Source: Castor canadensis (lineage: Eukaryota; Chordata; Mammalia; Rodentia; Castoridae). From it: 64,000 bases of DNA. The notes under the pieces were generated by a model, which made no database searches, had not been told where the DNA came from, and saw only the letters and a program-made list of their open reading frames with translations. The stretch is taken from the NCBI RefSeq assembly GCF_047511655.1, contig NC_133390.1, positions 129,881,583-129,945,582 of the forward strand. The letters are read 5' to 3'. The stretch's first letter is position 1, and each line of letters opens with the position of its first letter. Made by a program: the position numbers and the translations under genes. Below are positions 1 through 11,889 of the stretch, piece after piece.

Positions 1-203
1 TGGGAGTGGATGGTCTTTGACATGACCTTTACCTTTCCCTAGTTCATAAGAGTGAGTATAATGTAGGAACAAATTTAGCATGCTAAAAATTTTCATATAC
101 AAACCTCAACTATGAGGGGAAGTTAGCTTTGATTGACCATTTGGACATAATTTATGTAGGAGAAAGCTGGGCAGGTGATAAACTTTCAAGCATTTTGCAA
201 CAT

Positions 204-216
204 AAAAAGCAGAAGT
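204..216. repeat. left target-site duplication of the inverted L1
   Basis: The 13-mer aaaaagcagaagt matches aaaaagcagaggt at 2211-2223 with one mismatch. Position and length fit an L1 target-site duplication. Confidence 0.7.
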
Positions 217-1092
217 TTCCAAATGAACTTTAGGGTAGATTTTTCAATCTCTGTGATGAATGTCATTGGGATTTTGATGGGAATTGCATTGAGCATGTAG
301 ATTGCTATTGGTAGTATAGCCATTTTTACTGTGTTGATTCTACCAATTCATGAGTATGGGAGAACTTTCCATCTTCTGTAGTCTTCCTTGATCTCTTTCT
401 TCTCTTTGTAGTTCTCCTATAGAGGTCATTTATACCCTTTGTTAAGTTTATTCCTAGGTATTTGATTTTTTTGAGGCTATTGTAAATGGAATTATTTTCC
501 TATATTATTTCTCTATCTGCTCATTGTTGTTATATAAAAAGACTACTGATTTTTGTAAGTTGATTTTGTATCTTGCTACTTTGCTGAAGCTGTTTATGGT
601 ATCTAGGAGTTTTGGGGTGGAGTTTCTTTGGATCTTTGAGGTATAAGATCATGTAATCTGTGAATAGGGGTAGTTTGACTACTTCTTTTCCTATTTGTAT
701 TCCTTTTATTTCTTCTTCTTCCTTACTGCTTTGGCTAGGAATTCCAGGACTATGTTGAATAGGAGTGGAGAAAGTGGGCACCCTTGTTTCACTCCTGACT
801 TTAGGAGAAATGGTTTCAGTTTTTCCCCACTAAGTATGATACTGACTATAGGTTTGTCATATATAGCATTTATAATGTTGAGACACATTCCTTCTATTCC
901 TAGTTTCCTCAGAGCTTTTATCATGAAATGGGACTGAATCTTATTGAAGGCTTTTTCTGTGTCTATTGAGATGATCAAGTGTTTTTTTGCCTTTGCCTCT
1001 GTTAATGTGCTATATTACATTTAATGATTTGCATATGTTGAACCATCCCTGCATCCCTGGGATAAAGCCAACTTGGTCATGGTGTATGATCT
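217..1092 (-). pseudogene. L1 ORF2 reverse transcriptase fragment, inverted segment
   Basis: Reading leftward from 1092, this segment runs from the '[15 protein letters not shown]' region through the reverse transcriptase palm and into the following connection region. Open stretches remain at 978-706 and 781-530. The palm motif normally FADD appears as FTDY in the 781-530 frame, so a metal-binding aspartate is lost. Frameshifts separate the open pieces. It is a dead fragment of a LINE-1 polyprotein and not a host gene. Confidence 0.85.
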
Positions 1093-2210
1093 CTGGCCAG
1101 AGAGGAAATGCAAATCAAAACCACACTAAGATTCCACCTAACTTCTGTTAGAATAGCTACCATCAAGAACACCACCACCAACAAATGTTGGCAAAGAAAA
1201 AGGAACCCTCATAAAATGCTGGTGAGAATGCAAGGTAGTACAACCACTATGGAAAACATTATAGAGGTTTATTAAAAAACTAAAAATAGATCTGCAATAT
1301 GATCCAGAAATATCACTCCTAGGGATAAACATGAAGGAATGTTACTCATTTACTACAAAGTACCTGCACACCCATGTTTATTGCAGCACTATTCACAGTA
1401 GCTAAGCTATGGAAATAGCCAAGATGCCCCACTACTGATGAATGGATTAAGAAAATGTGGTATTATACACAATGGAATCTTAGCCACAAAAAGAATGAAA
1501 TTTTGTCATTTGCAGGTAAATGGATGGAACTGGAGAACATCATCTTAAGCAAAGTTAAACAGACTCAGAAGGCCAAAAATCACACGTTCTCCTTCATATG
1601 CAGACTATAGACCTAAAACAAATGCAGTAATATTATTGGACATGAGTCACACTAAGGAGACAATGTGCAGGAGGGATAGGGAAAGAGAAAGTAACCAAAA
1701 ACTTGAATGTGGTTGATATGCTTACTATATAGGAGTGAATGTTGTAATCTTAAACTGGCCAAGGCCACTATGGGAAGGGGACTAAGGAGTAGTGAAGAGG
1801 TCTGGTTGAGATGAACCAATTTGGGTTCTAATACATATATGCATGGAAACAACACAAGGAATCTCCCTACATAGCTATCTTTATTTCAAACTAGCAAAAA
1901 TGCCATGTATTTCTTATTATGTTTTATGTTTTCCACAAAATTGGAGAACAAGAGGGAGGAACAGGTTGTGCCTGGAGGCAGGGATGGGGAAAGTGATCCA
2001 AATAATGTATACACATGTAAGTAAATGTAAAAATGATACCTGTGTAGCCCGTTTGGGGAATCAGAAAAGAAGGACTGAAAGAGAGCAGGAGGGGTAAATT
2101 CAAATATGATATATTTGATACATTGTAAGAACTTTTGCAAATACTCCAATGTATCCTTACCCAGCACAACAATAATAAAAAAGAATCTATTCTAGACATA
2201 CCAAAAAATA
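1093..2210 (+). pseudogene. L1 ORF2 C-terminal end and 3' UTR, forward segment
   Basis: The start matches the ORF2 region that precedes the 'GVLDGS/WQRKR'-type segment, followed by the zinc-knuckle-like C-terminal region ending near 1615. The remaining 600 bp is 3' UTR with a purine-rich stretch near 1930-1990, an A+T-rich tail and the final 'aataataaaaaag'. The last 130 bp (about 2060-2190) is a tail type also present, inverted, at 18.6-18.9 kb, but absent from the younger L1 at 30.4-31.3 kb. Confidence 0.8.
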
Positions 2211-2223
2211 AAAAAGCAGAGGT
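2211..2223. repeat. right target-site duplication of the inverted L1
   Basis: Partner of 204-216, directly after the A-rich L1 tail. The single A/G difference fits an insertion of some age. Confidence 0.7.
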
Positions 2224-2261
2224 GTTGATTATAGCAATGACTAAAGTAACATGCTGTAACC

Positions 2262-2400
2262 ATTATTGAGAGTTTATGCTAGGCATTGTGCTAACAATTT
2301 TATACCCCCAAACTCAAAGGGGATATATTATTCAATTAGGCAAACAGGGTAAGTAGCACATAACTTACCTAAGGTCACAGATGGAAAGTTTTGTATTTCA
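2262..2400 (-). repeat. MIR-like ancient SINE
   Basis: The order of 'attattgagagtttatgctaggcattgtgctaac', a run-in to 'ggcaaacagggtaagtagc' and 'cttacctaaggtcacag' follows a MIR element read in antisense. It is heavily diverged, as expected for a pre-eutherian repeat. Boundaries are approximate. Confidence 0.6.
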
Positions 2401-2423
2401 TGCATTCTTACTCCAAGGCTGGG

Positions 2424-5204
2424 ATCCTTAATGCTACCCTATAGTCAGAAATGAGAAACTCAAATTCTCACTGTGGCCAGTAAATGATGTAGGTTACGTT
2501 AAATGTAAAATAATTAGGGGAGATACAGCTTATGGAAAGAAGTCAATCTCATGTTTCTTCTTTATCAAGAATTTATTTTAATGTACTTTGTTTTATTTTT
2601 TTTAGTTTTAAAATTATCTGCCAGCCAAAAATATTTTCAGCAGAGTTTGCCAGCTGACATTTTCACGAAGAGGGGAGGGAAGGGATGAATATCTTGGACT
2701 TAATAAAAAGTCAGATCTAGATAACCAGTCTTTTTATATTTTTCTTCCAAGAAATAAGTGGATCATTTCCAATTAACACCTGTATCAACTATGAAAAAAC
2801 AAATGGGTGATATTACCCACAGATATTGCCATTTCTCTGTTTCTCTGTCTTCTGCTGAAACTTTACATTTCCAGATGCATCCTACCAAAAGGAACAGCAA
2901 CTACAAAGTTTGAGCATCTCTTTATTGGTAGGACATAGTCCTCTAAACCCAAAAATTATGACAGTGAGAGTCAAAAATATAGGACTGGTCCTTTCTACCT
3001 TCCTTTTATGCCCACCACAAGTCTGCAGAGTAGCTTTTCCTTCTTCAGCTGCATAGCATGGAAAGGGTTGAGGAAGAAGAGGTTTTTCTTTATAAGCACA
3101 AAATAATAACTTGAAACACTCTGTTTTGCTCAATTATGCCTTCTACTTACTGTTATGTGCAACTCTGTACTCTTACCCTTGTCAGCCATGTCTTTCTCCT
3201 CATGGAGGAAAATGCGGGCAGGGTAGAGGGTGTTCTGTAAACCTAGGTTTCGTAACCAAAGGTTACTCGCTCTTAAATGCTACTTGTGTGCAAGTTAGAA
3301 CTTTGATTCCCAAGTAAGGCTGTTGTAGAGATTGAATGAGTTGATAGGTACTCTACGGCATATGTTCAATAAATGGCCTTTCCTGTGATTATCTCCACCT
3401 TTCTACCTACTCAGCCCTGGACATACAACTCTGATATTCCCACTATCAAACTTTAAGTTATCTCAACAGATAGGTATTTTCTTTGCTTCTCCCATGGGTT
3501 TATAAATCCAATTGCACAGAAATCATTACATAAGTATTCCTATATAACTCTTATTCCAATAGGTGCCATGTAATTATATGATTTATTTTTATATTTTAAA
3601 TTATACTATTGTAAAGGTAGAAACCACATTGTAACAGAGTAGGCTGAAATTGTTACTTTTGCCTTCCCTCCCTAATCCTTTCCCCTAGTCTTTAAACCAT
3701 CAGTCCTTTTCACATGGTATTCTTAAATTCCAAAGATTGGCATCTGTAACTCCTCTTCTCCTCAGCTTATGTTAATTGACTTGCAGGAAAGTAGGGTGTC
3801 TACCTGAAAAGAAAAGCAGATGCTGGCTCCAGGAGGTTTAGGTGTGAGGTCCAGACTGAATTTTGAAGAACAGAAGAAAGAGATGGGGCTCTAGTGAGAA
3901 AGAACCCACGCTGAGGGTTTCAGACAGAAAAGTCCCCTCTATTTTCCTCAGTGCAGGAATTTATCTATTTCCTTCTATAAAAGTCTGTCTCCTAGGCTTT
4001 CAGTAGAGAAGCTAGTGTAAGAGGTACTTAAACTACTTTTGCTAAAAAGCATTGACTCCTTACTTGGGCCCACAAATTAACTAAAAGCAGAAGAAAAGCT
4101 TGGCATTTCTGTCTCCATTTTGTACCTGTTGTCCTTTGCTCTGAGCCATTCTCTCCTGCAGCCACCTTGGGATCAAGGAGGGAGAGGGCATTGTGACATG
4201 GGGCTGAAACTATCCTTAAGGAGCAGAGGAGCCTTGCAGGACAGACCACATCCCCAGATGAGGACAACTACCTATAATGGTAAGGCTGTACTTGGAGCAG
4301 GAGTAATCATCTCATGGGAACCAGACTGCTCCTCTCGTGATGACAGAGATTGTAACTTCTCTGGAACCCCCTAAAGAACAAAGACTGAAATAAATGGTTA
4401 ATCAGGCCCCAACCAACCAATCTGACCACCCGAATTCACCTGTGACTGAGACTATTCAACTATGCATACCTTTTGTCTCCTACTCTAATTCTTTGTCCAT
4501 TTAAAGCTAAAGTCTGTATACAAATATTTAATTGCATAAATGGTAACTGTAGAAAATGATAAGAAGGAGTAAAATGAGCATACCTATAGCAACTGATACT
4601 ACGGTTAAATGATAGGTATTCTTAGCCTATCCAAGTGCTCCAGAAGCTTCCAATGGATGCTGCCAACCACCACTCCATATGTCACTATCTTGACATCTGT
4701 ACCCACAGCGCTATCTAGAATATATATGCACATATAAAAGGGGGCTTTGTCTTTTAGTCAACAATATTTCGTATGTAATGTATTCAATATGTACAACAGA
4801 TGTTCCTTCATTATAATTTCTGGTAGCATTTCATTCTGTGAATATTCTATAACCTCTCTATTTTAGAATGGATGTAAATTTGGGTTATTTCTTAAATATA
4901 TATATATATTTATATATATGAAAATTTTAAAGTACACCTCAAAATAACACATAGAACAGAAGATGGTGTAATGGAAATTATATCCATTACAGTCATGCTT
5001 AGAGAGAAATTTGTAGCCTTTGATTAATAAAAGAAGAGGAATGCTCAAATATAAAGCAATAAGCTTATCATTTATGATGAGAAGTTAGAAAAAGAATAAA
5101 TTTAATTCAAGGAAAGTAGAAGAATAAAATAATAATGATAAGCCTAGAACATAATGAAATACATTTTAAAAAACACATTAAAAATTGTCAATAAAAGGAA
5201 ACAG
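2424..5204. other. AT-rich stretch, no gene seen
   Basis: Apart from a MIR-like relic near 3305-3382 and an AT-dinucleotide patch at 4893-4919, I see no repeat I can name and no coding signal. Open frames here are under 95 codons, lack recognisable motifs and overlap each other on both strands. Confidence 0.6.
3305..3382 (+). repeat. MIR-like 3' end
   Basis: 'gctgttgtagagattgaatgagttgataggtac' followed by 'caataaatg' matches the pattern of the MIR 3' half in sense orientation. Diverged and short. Confidence 0.5.
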
Positions 5205-5536
5205 ACTTAGTAGTCAAGTCTGTAATCCCAGCTATTCAGGAGACAGAGAATGGAGAAAAAAAAAAAAAAAAACAGTTCAAGGCCAGCCCAGGGAAAAAGT
5301 TGGCAAAACCCCATCTGAACCAACAAGCTGGGCCTGGTGAAACATGCTGGTAGTTCCAGTAAAGTGGGTGTTGTAGGTAATATGATCTCTGTCTGAGGCT
5401 GACCCTAAGCAAAAACATAAGACCCCATCCAAAAAACAACTAAAACATAAAAGGGCTAGGGCTATGACTCAAGTAGTAGAGAACCTACCTAGCAAGCATG
5501 AATTCAAACCCCAGTGCCAACAACAACAACAAAAAA
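5205..5536 (+). mobile_element. composite SINE (two B1-like units plus ID-like tail)
   Basis: Two 7SL/B1-like units ('ctgtaatcccagctattcagg' and, after 'gctgggcctggtg', a second 'catgctggtagttccag') are followed by an ID-like unit ('ggctagggctatgactcaagtagtagag' to 'attcaaaccccagtgcc') and an A-rich tail. A 17-A run interrupts the first unit at 5256-5272. This dimer-plus-ID arrangement recurs at 27.2, 29.1, 33.8, 34.5 and 58.1 kb and is the best lineage clue in the window. Confidence 0.75.
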
Positions 5537-5539
5537 AAT

Positions 5540-6690
5540 AATGTCAATAAAGTATAAAGGAAAATTCTTTGAGCAGACTATTCAAGTTGACAAACTGAAA
5601 TGAATAACCAAGGAGCAAAAGAAAGAAATTTCAATTTCAAATATCAATACGAAAAAAGGGAACATCACTACAGATCCTACGTCCATGAGGATAACAATAG
5701 GATATTCTAAAAACTTTGTCAATAATATATGAAATTTCATATGAAATGAACAAATGATGAAAAATGCAATTTAAGAAAACTGACATGCACACAAATTAAA
5801 AACTTGATTTTTTGCTACCTATTGAAGTAAAGGATGAAATTTGTTCTTGGTTGAAGGTGCACATAACCTAGTAGGCTAAATGGCATGCAACAAATCTCTA
5901 AGACATAGAATATAACAGAGTCGAGAAATCATGTGGATATTGCATTTTGTGCACTTCTGATTTCAATAAAGTTTTTAGATCAATTGAAGATAGAAATTTT
6001 TTTTACAAATTGACAGGTTTAATCTAACAAAATAATAAAGTATTATTCTTACAAAATATAAAGGGAAAATATGAACTCAAAGCTGAGCAAGTTTAGATAT
6101 TGGTGTTATTAAACATTTTGCTGAAAAAAATGTAAGATAAAAATATCTGAAACAACAAACTAACAAGTACGGAGGTGCTGTGTTATTGTGAGGAAGCCAT
6201 AAGAATCAGGATCCCAAGGGAACTACCACGCTAGAGATAGTAATGGCCCACCGCAAAGGCCTGGCACCAGGAGAAAGATTCATCACCCAGTTTACATATT
6301 ATGTCATGCATAGATATTATACAACATATGGTATATAGTATCATTTTTTTCTCAACACTGGTGAGCAATCAGCTCCAAAGCCAAGCTTTAATGGCCTGGG
6401 ACTCTGATAACATTATGATTCAGAAGAGGAAGAAATAAAGTTGAGTGGAAAGGTGACATAGGCTTCCTGAATGGCCTAGAAGCAATTTTGTAGGCAAAGA
6501 TAAGAAGTTCAAGTGGGAAAATCTGAGTGGAGTCACAAAGGCATGAAAGCATCCGGTGTGTTTGAAAAGTGAGGAGTCACCCAGTTTGGAGAATGGGATA
6601 TGTGTCAGGGAGAGCTAGAGACAAAGAGGAAGGTTAACGTTAGGCTCTATAATAATTGAGTAAACTTCTTAAAAAACCTTTCACAAAAAT
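5540..6690. other. AT-rich stretch, nothing identified
   Basis: No coding signal and no repeat that I can name. The sequence is A-rich and may hold decayed LINE material that I cannot support. Confidence 0.5.
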
Positions 6691-6779
6691 AGGGCTGGTG
6701 GAGTGGCTCAAGGTGAAGGGCTGGAGTTCAAGCCCCAGTACTGCAAAATAAAGTAATAAGATAAAATATAAAATAAAAA
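6691..6779 (+). mobile_element. ID-like SINE, internally deleted
   Basis: 'agggctggtggagtggctcaagg' joins directly to 'ctggagttcaagccccagtactgc' and an A-rich tail, so the part between the A-box and B-box regions is shortened. A short duplication of 'aaaattgtgtaggca' follows (about 6775-6812). Confidence 0.7.
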
Positions 6780-6812
6780 TTGTGTAGGCAGTTTTTAAAA
6801 AATTGTGTAGGC

Positions 6813-7745
6813 AACAAATGTGTCAGCCATCATATTCCTTCTTGTCTCTATTTTTTATATAAAACCACTGATACTGCTCCGTCAAGGTTAAGAATTAATT
6901 TGAAGAGCTCTTCTCCCAGAAAATAATTTTCCTGAGGGAAACTGGAGCTTGTAGTGTAAATTTGGACACCTTTCTCTGGAATAAATATTCCAAATTATAT
7001 TCACTTAAAACAGTGATGTACCCTTTATTAAAATTTCTTTTTGAGTCCATGCATCAGGAATTGGGACAGGGCTCAGCTGTGTGGTTCTCCTATGCATGAC
7101 ATCAGGTTGCTAGCTCAGTTACACGCAGTGGTGGTTTGGCAGAGCTGAAAGGCCTCACCCACATGTCTGCTGCCTCAGCACTCCTCCATCATCATTTGTC
7201 ATCACTCAGCAGTTTACCCTGAGATGTTTTACTGCCTGGCACCCATCTTTCCAGGAGGATCATACCTCATGGACAAGCCTCAAATTCAAGCCCTGAAGTC
7301 TTGCTTACTTCAAGTTTGCTAATGTCCCATGGGTCAAAGCAACAGTCTTTTGCAACAACCTAGAAGAAAATATCCTTTGTTTAGCTTTGGAAAGGGATAG
7401 ACTGCTTGTTCCTTACCCCAACCCCTACAGTGAATGAAAATGCATAGAAGTTATACTCTGCTTTTATACTCATATGAAGGGTCATGTACTTATCAGCATG
7501 ACACTCCTTCTATGAGATATTTGACAAAAGCAATGAAAAAAAGAGGAGAATGAAGAGGAACCAATATAATGATCAACTAGCAGAAACTTTAAAGGTTTTT
7601 AAAATTATATTCTAATTAGCAATCTGATATTATAAAGAGGGTATTGGGCCAATAAAATAAGATCAAATTACCATGAAAATGGAAGAATTACAGAAGAAAT
7701 AGCTATTGAAATGTAAAAATATAATCACCAAAAATAGCAAAAGAA
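6813..7745. other. no gene seen; possible old repeat near 7045-7260
   Basis: The stretch around 7045-7260 ('caggaattgggacagggctcagctg...') resembles an old mammalian interspersed repeat, but I cannot assign a family. The rest shows no signal. Confidence 0.4.
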
Positions 7746-8300
7746 AACCAGTAACAAGAAAATCACAAAACTTCTTGAACATAGGAGACAGATAAAACTA
7801 TATGAGAAAAATAAAATAGAAAGTTGATATTCAATATAGGACACATATACACAAAGAAAAGCTAAAGAAAACAGAAGATGGAAAATAAGTCAAAATAAAT
7901 CTCCTGAAGAAATTAAATGATCTTTTATTAGTTTCATCAGTAATAAGCTGCTTAAGCTAGACAAAGATGGAGCAATGCCCTTTAACTCCTCTGGGGAAAA
8001 TCATTGTTAACCTAAGATTTCATATGCAGCCAAACCAAAAGGGAAAAAAGAAAAAAAAATCAAAGATTGACTCAGAAACTAAAATTTCACTATCTTTCTT
8101 GGGAAAAAAATTCTTAAGCAACCTTGAGTGAAACAAAATAAAGTAAAATGAAGAAGTAGAAAAGAGAGGGAGAATATTAGGGATCCTATTCAAATATCCA
8201 ATAGGCCAACTCAGGACAATGGAAGCTCCCATGTTAGATTACAGTGTGGATCACCATAAGAATGGTATGTTTACTCTCACACAGTAACACTGTATGGGCA
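7745..8300 (+). repeat. degraded old L1 (L1M-type) 3' region
   Basis: 'aaaatcattgttaacctaagatttcatatgcagccaaacc' corresponds to the old L1M 3' region normally reading 'ttttcaacctagaattctatacccagccaaac'. The surrounding A-rich sequence fits. No open frame remains. Confidence 0.5.
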
Positions 8301-11300
8301 GTGAAGTTAGGCAAACCCATTCCCATTTAACACCATCAATACAGATCAAATTACTGTTTAATGTGCCTAGTACTTGATTACTTTCACAGTGATTTTGAAA
8401 GCAGATAGTGCAGAAATGTTACCAATACTGAAAGTGTACTTGTTCTAAAGTTAGTAAGATGTGATTCTTCTCATTTACACTTTTTTATCTTGATATAAAT
8501 TTCATATCTTTGGGGATTTTCATTATTTTTTAATCTATGCCATTAAGTGATTGATTTTTCTATCTTTGATTTTTCTATCTTGATTTTTCCATCTTTGGTC
8601 TTTTATTTCCTTGACCTTTCTCCCACTTAGTGTTTCTTTGACTACATGTAGCATTGCTGACTAGAAGATATTGCCCAAGACTTTCTTGTTCTTATCTTTC
8701 TGGTTATGCACTAATTAAGAAAATGAGACTTCACCAAATGTACAACCTTATTGAAAACAGAAATGTAGGTGATTAAAAAAGCTGCTCTCGGATGCAGTGG
8801 TCAACTGATACTCAAGAGGAAAATAAAAAGAAGAAATGAAGGAGGGTGGAGAGAGGCAATAAGGATGGGAAAACATGGATGTCACACTTTTTGTGTAAAA
8901 CATGTTAAAAGAAAGCCTTTGTGGGTACAAAGCATGTTTTGTGGACATTGAATAAAATTGGTAACATTCAATAAACTGAGGACAATGAAAACTTAAGTTT
9001 GTGATATGATAAAATTGTGATTCAGATGATGACAGGTTGAAATTCTTTTTCCTGTTCTCTAGCTTTTCCTCACTATTACATATCATAATTTAAAATGTTA
9101 GCTTTGTAGTCCCACAGATCATACTTTCCCATGGAGATGACTGAGTCCTACATTGCAACGAGCTCTGTGGAGCAAGTGAACCAAGTCCATATCATCATAG
9201 AACTCACAGATTGGGAAGCCTAAATCAATCCTTGAGGGATTAAAAAAAACTGGACAATTTAAAGGGCAAATGTGAAACTGGAGTTTGATGTTACGGGTTT
9301 TGGAGGAAAGGGAATCCTATAAGAAAGTGCAGTTCCAAAACAATTTATCTGTATTTGAACCAGCTGGAGTTTAGGGCAACTCACATGTCTCCTTTTGGGA
9401 AGTTAGTCTACTGTCCATGCATCCTTCAGTGCCTTTTGTTTTGGTTGGGTCACAGCTGAGCTGAGTAACTGAATCAGCACTAGGAGCCTTGATTTGGAGC
9501 CAAAGGAGTTTGCAGAAGTTGGAAAATGGAGATAACATGGAAGTTTCATCCATTTATTCATCAAACAAAAAGATTCTTAAGCTTGACATGGTCCTTATTA
9601 TGAGAGCAAAGAAGGATAGATTAGTGTGAAAACTAGCAGCGCCAGATTATTACTGGAGTAAGACAGGTGATTCCTCAGAATAAGTGGCCTGGCCCAGAGG
9701 AAATTATATTCCTTAATTGTCATTTTTATTTATGATTACCAGGAGATGCAGAGACAACTCAGGTTTGTGAATGACTCATTCTTCCCTGAGTTAAGAATCA
9801 GATGTGGGTTCACCGGTGAGGTGGTCTCTGAGCAAAGTCGTGGAGAATGGGTCAGAGATGGCCACAATCTCTACAGCTGCCTGTCTCTGAGCACTGAAGG
9901 AGCCGTGTGCCATGAGATGTTATTACTTACTAGCCATGGCACTAAGGTGCTCTGTCTTGTATAGCAACATAGATGCAGCATGTAAGTAATGATAATAATT
10001 ACAGAGTTCCAATCATGATTGCAGGCTTGTTTCCTTGGCTTTGGGAGTTCATTCTGATAGCTTCAGAAATCACTGGGAAACCATATCTTGCTATACAGCT
10101 TTCAGACAGAGCTGCTACTAATTGCTCGGAAACTGCAGGTCTTCTTGTGTTGTCAACCTTACTTCTCAAGTGGTCCTCTTCTGGCATAATTCTGCTGATG
10201 GCTATTTGTACAGAGCACCAAACAGCAGAGCCAAATGACCCTGGGAGGCATCTCATCCAGACTTTATCACTGGAGCCCTTTCTCCAGGCATAATCCTATC
10301 TAACATTGGGAGCAAATCAAAGAGGAGTGCTTGACTTGAGGAGCCCTTGTATGGCCTGGTCTGTTCAATCACTGCCCAGGCTTGCAGCTGTAGTGACCCC
10401 AGAAGAGGCTTTAGGGACACCTGTCAACTGATAAAAGATAGTAAAAAGTATTGTCTTGTCTGAAACCTCTTTTTTCAGGCAAGGAAACTGCTACCCAGAA
10501 AAGTGGCCTGACTGCTCCAGGTCACATTGCAGAGTTGTCACAGCTGTCAAAAATTCATGTTACCTCCCGCTTTACTACAGACATTTATTCTATGTCCCTG
10601 TAGCAACAAACATGAAGAATTGGGCACAAAGTCAAGAATCACATTTTGGCTGCGTATAATAAAGATCATTTAATCCTTTGCCTCCTCATGTGAAACAATT
10701 TGCAGAACAATGAATCTCAGAAGCTCAGGAGCTTGGTTACAGCACACTGCTAATAAACTGGATTCCTTGATTCTATCCCATAATTAATAAATTAAAATTT
10801 CCTGGGCCAAAATGCAAGATCAGGAATTTTATAAGACCTTCCAGCTGATACTACTCTAGCCTGCCAAACAATGTGCTCAGGATTTACCACTGGGATTATT
10901 GTTCTTGGGACATAGTGATTTATAAATCCATAGAACTGAGAACTTCATGTGCAGAAGAATACATGAGAGGTATTTAACTTATTAAAGGGAAAGAATGACC
11001 TCAACTGTGGAAGAATTATACACAGCATTCATTAATAATGGTAGTTTGGGTGAGCAGTATTTCTTCACACTAGTCCCAGTTTTACAGATTTCTACTTAAC
11101 AACCATTCCTGCACATTATAACGTGACCACAAGTCCAGCGGGAAAGGTTTTATAAACCACATTAATACTTTGCTCAATTGTCTTTCCATATATACATCTG
11201 ACAGTAAGAATCTGATGGAGGAAAATTTTGGCCTCCAAAATGATCTCTTGGAAAAAAAGTAATATACATATTCTAACTTCTCAAAGTTTAAATTGAAAAA

Positions 11301-11360
11301 TCTAAATTCATTCAAAGTAGGCAATGCAGATATGCCTTTGTTTATAAAATAATTCTTTGT
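8301..11360. other. no gene seen
   Basis: Open frames here (for example 9086-8748 minus and 9973-10293 plus) carry no motif I recognise, and opposite-strand frames overlap. A weak MIR-like patch may lie near 10480-10545 ('cccagaaaagtggcctgactgctccaggtcac'). Nothing else could be assigned. Confidence 0.5.
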
Positions 11361-11470
11361 AAGCTGGGCATGGTTATATATGCCTATAATCGCTGCACTT
11401 AGGAGATTGAGGCAGGATGATCTAGAGTTTGAGGCCAGCCTGGAACTACTACATAAATAAAATAAAAATA
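11361..11470 (+). mobile_element. B1-like SINE
   Basis: 'aagctgggcatggttatatatgcctataatc', 'gaggcaggatgatctagagtttgaggccagcctgg' and an A-rich tail mark a monomeric 7SL-derived B1-type SINE with internal polymerase III box remnants. Confidence 0.8.
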
Positions 11471-11619
11471 AAATTTACTCATTTTGGAGACTTTTAGGGG
11501 ATCTCAGAAACAAATTATAGAAGAATCAAGGCTTAGGGGCCTACACTAAACTAGCAGCAGGATTCACATCTGATATCAAAGGCCAGAAGAGCAAGTAAAT
11601 TTCTGAATAAGTTATGAAA

Positions 11620-11885
11620 TGGTGTTTTGGTTTGGACATGAAAATATCTTCCCAGAAGGATCATGTTATAAGCTTGGTTCCAAGCTGGTAGTGTTATTAA
11701 GAGGTGATTGGATCATGAGCACAATAACTTCATCAGTGGATTAATCCATTGATAAATTCATAGCTGAATGAGCTAGTAGGATGTGGGGCCAGATGAAGGA
11801 AGTAGTTCACTGGGGGCAAGCTATTGAAAAGTATATCATGTCTCTAGACCTTTCCTCTCTGTCAATCTCTGCCTATACTTTCTCA
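11620..11885 (+). repeat. ancient LTR-like repeat, family uncertain
   Basis: 'ggttccaagctggtagtgttattaagaggtgattggatcatgagc' and 'gtggattaatccattgataaattcatagctgaatgagct' resemble old MaLR/ERVL-type LTRs seen across mammals. Alignment by eye does not settle the family. No internal viral genes are present. Confidence 0.4.
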
Positions 11886-11889
11886 GAAT

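Larger units (their letters stand above)
217..2210 (+). mobile_element. LINE-1 insertion with 5' inversion (twin priming)
   Basis: One L1 retrotransposon copy in two opposed parts. Bases 217-1092 read as L1 ORF2 reverse transcriptase on the minus strand: conceptual peptides contain the typical '[14 protein letters not shown]' and '[14 protein letters not shown]' blocks. Bases 1093-2210 read as the ORF2 C-terminal end plus 3' UTR on the plus strand and end in an A-rich tail. This arrangement is the known outcome of twin priming during target-primed reverse transcription. A 13-bp near-perfect duplication (aaaaagcagaagt at 204-216, aaaaagcagaggt at 2211-2223) brackets it. The ORF is broken by stops and the catalytic FADD motif reads FTDY, so it is dead. 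The sequence between the two halves of ORF2 is missing, as expected from an internal deletion at the inversion junction. Confidence 0.85.

Noticed and set aside
706..978. Reverse transcriptase-like protein as a host or viral gene
   Set aside because: It is a broken piece of L1 ORF2 within a twin-primed insertion.
9973..10293. 106-codon frame with hydrophobic segments
   Set aside because: No family motif, an 85-codon frame on the other strand overlaps it, and no splice or promoter context supports it.
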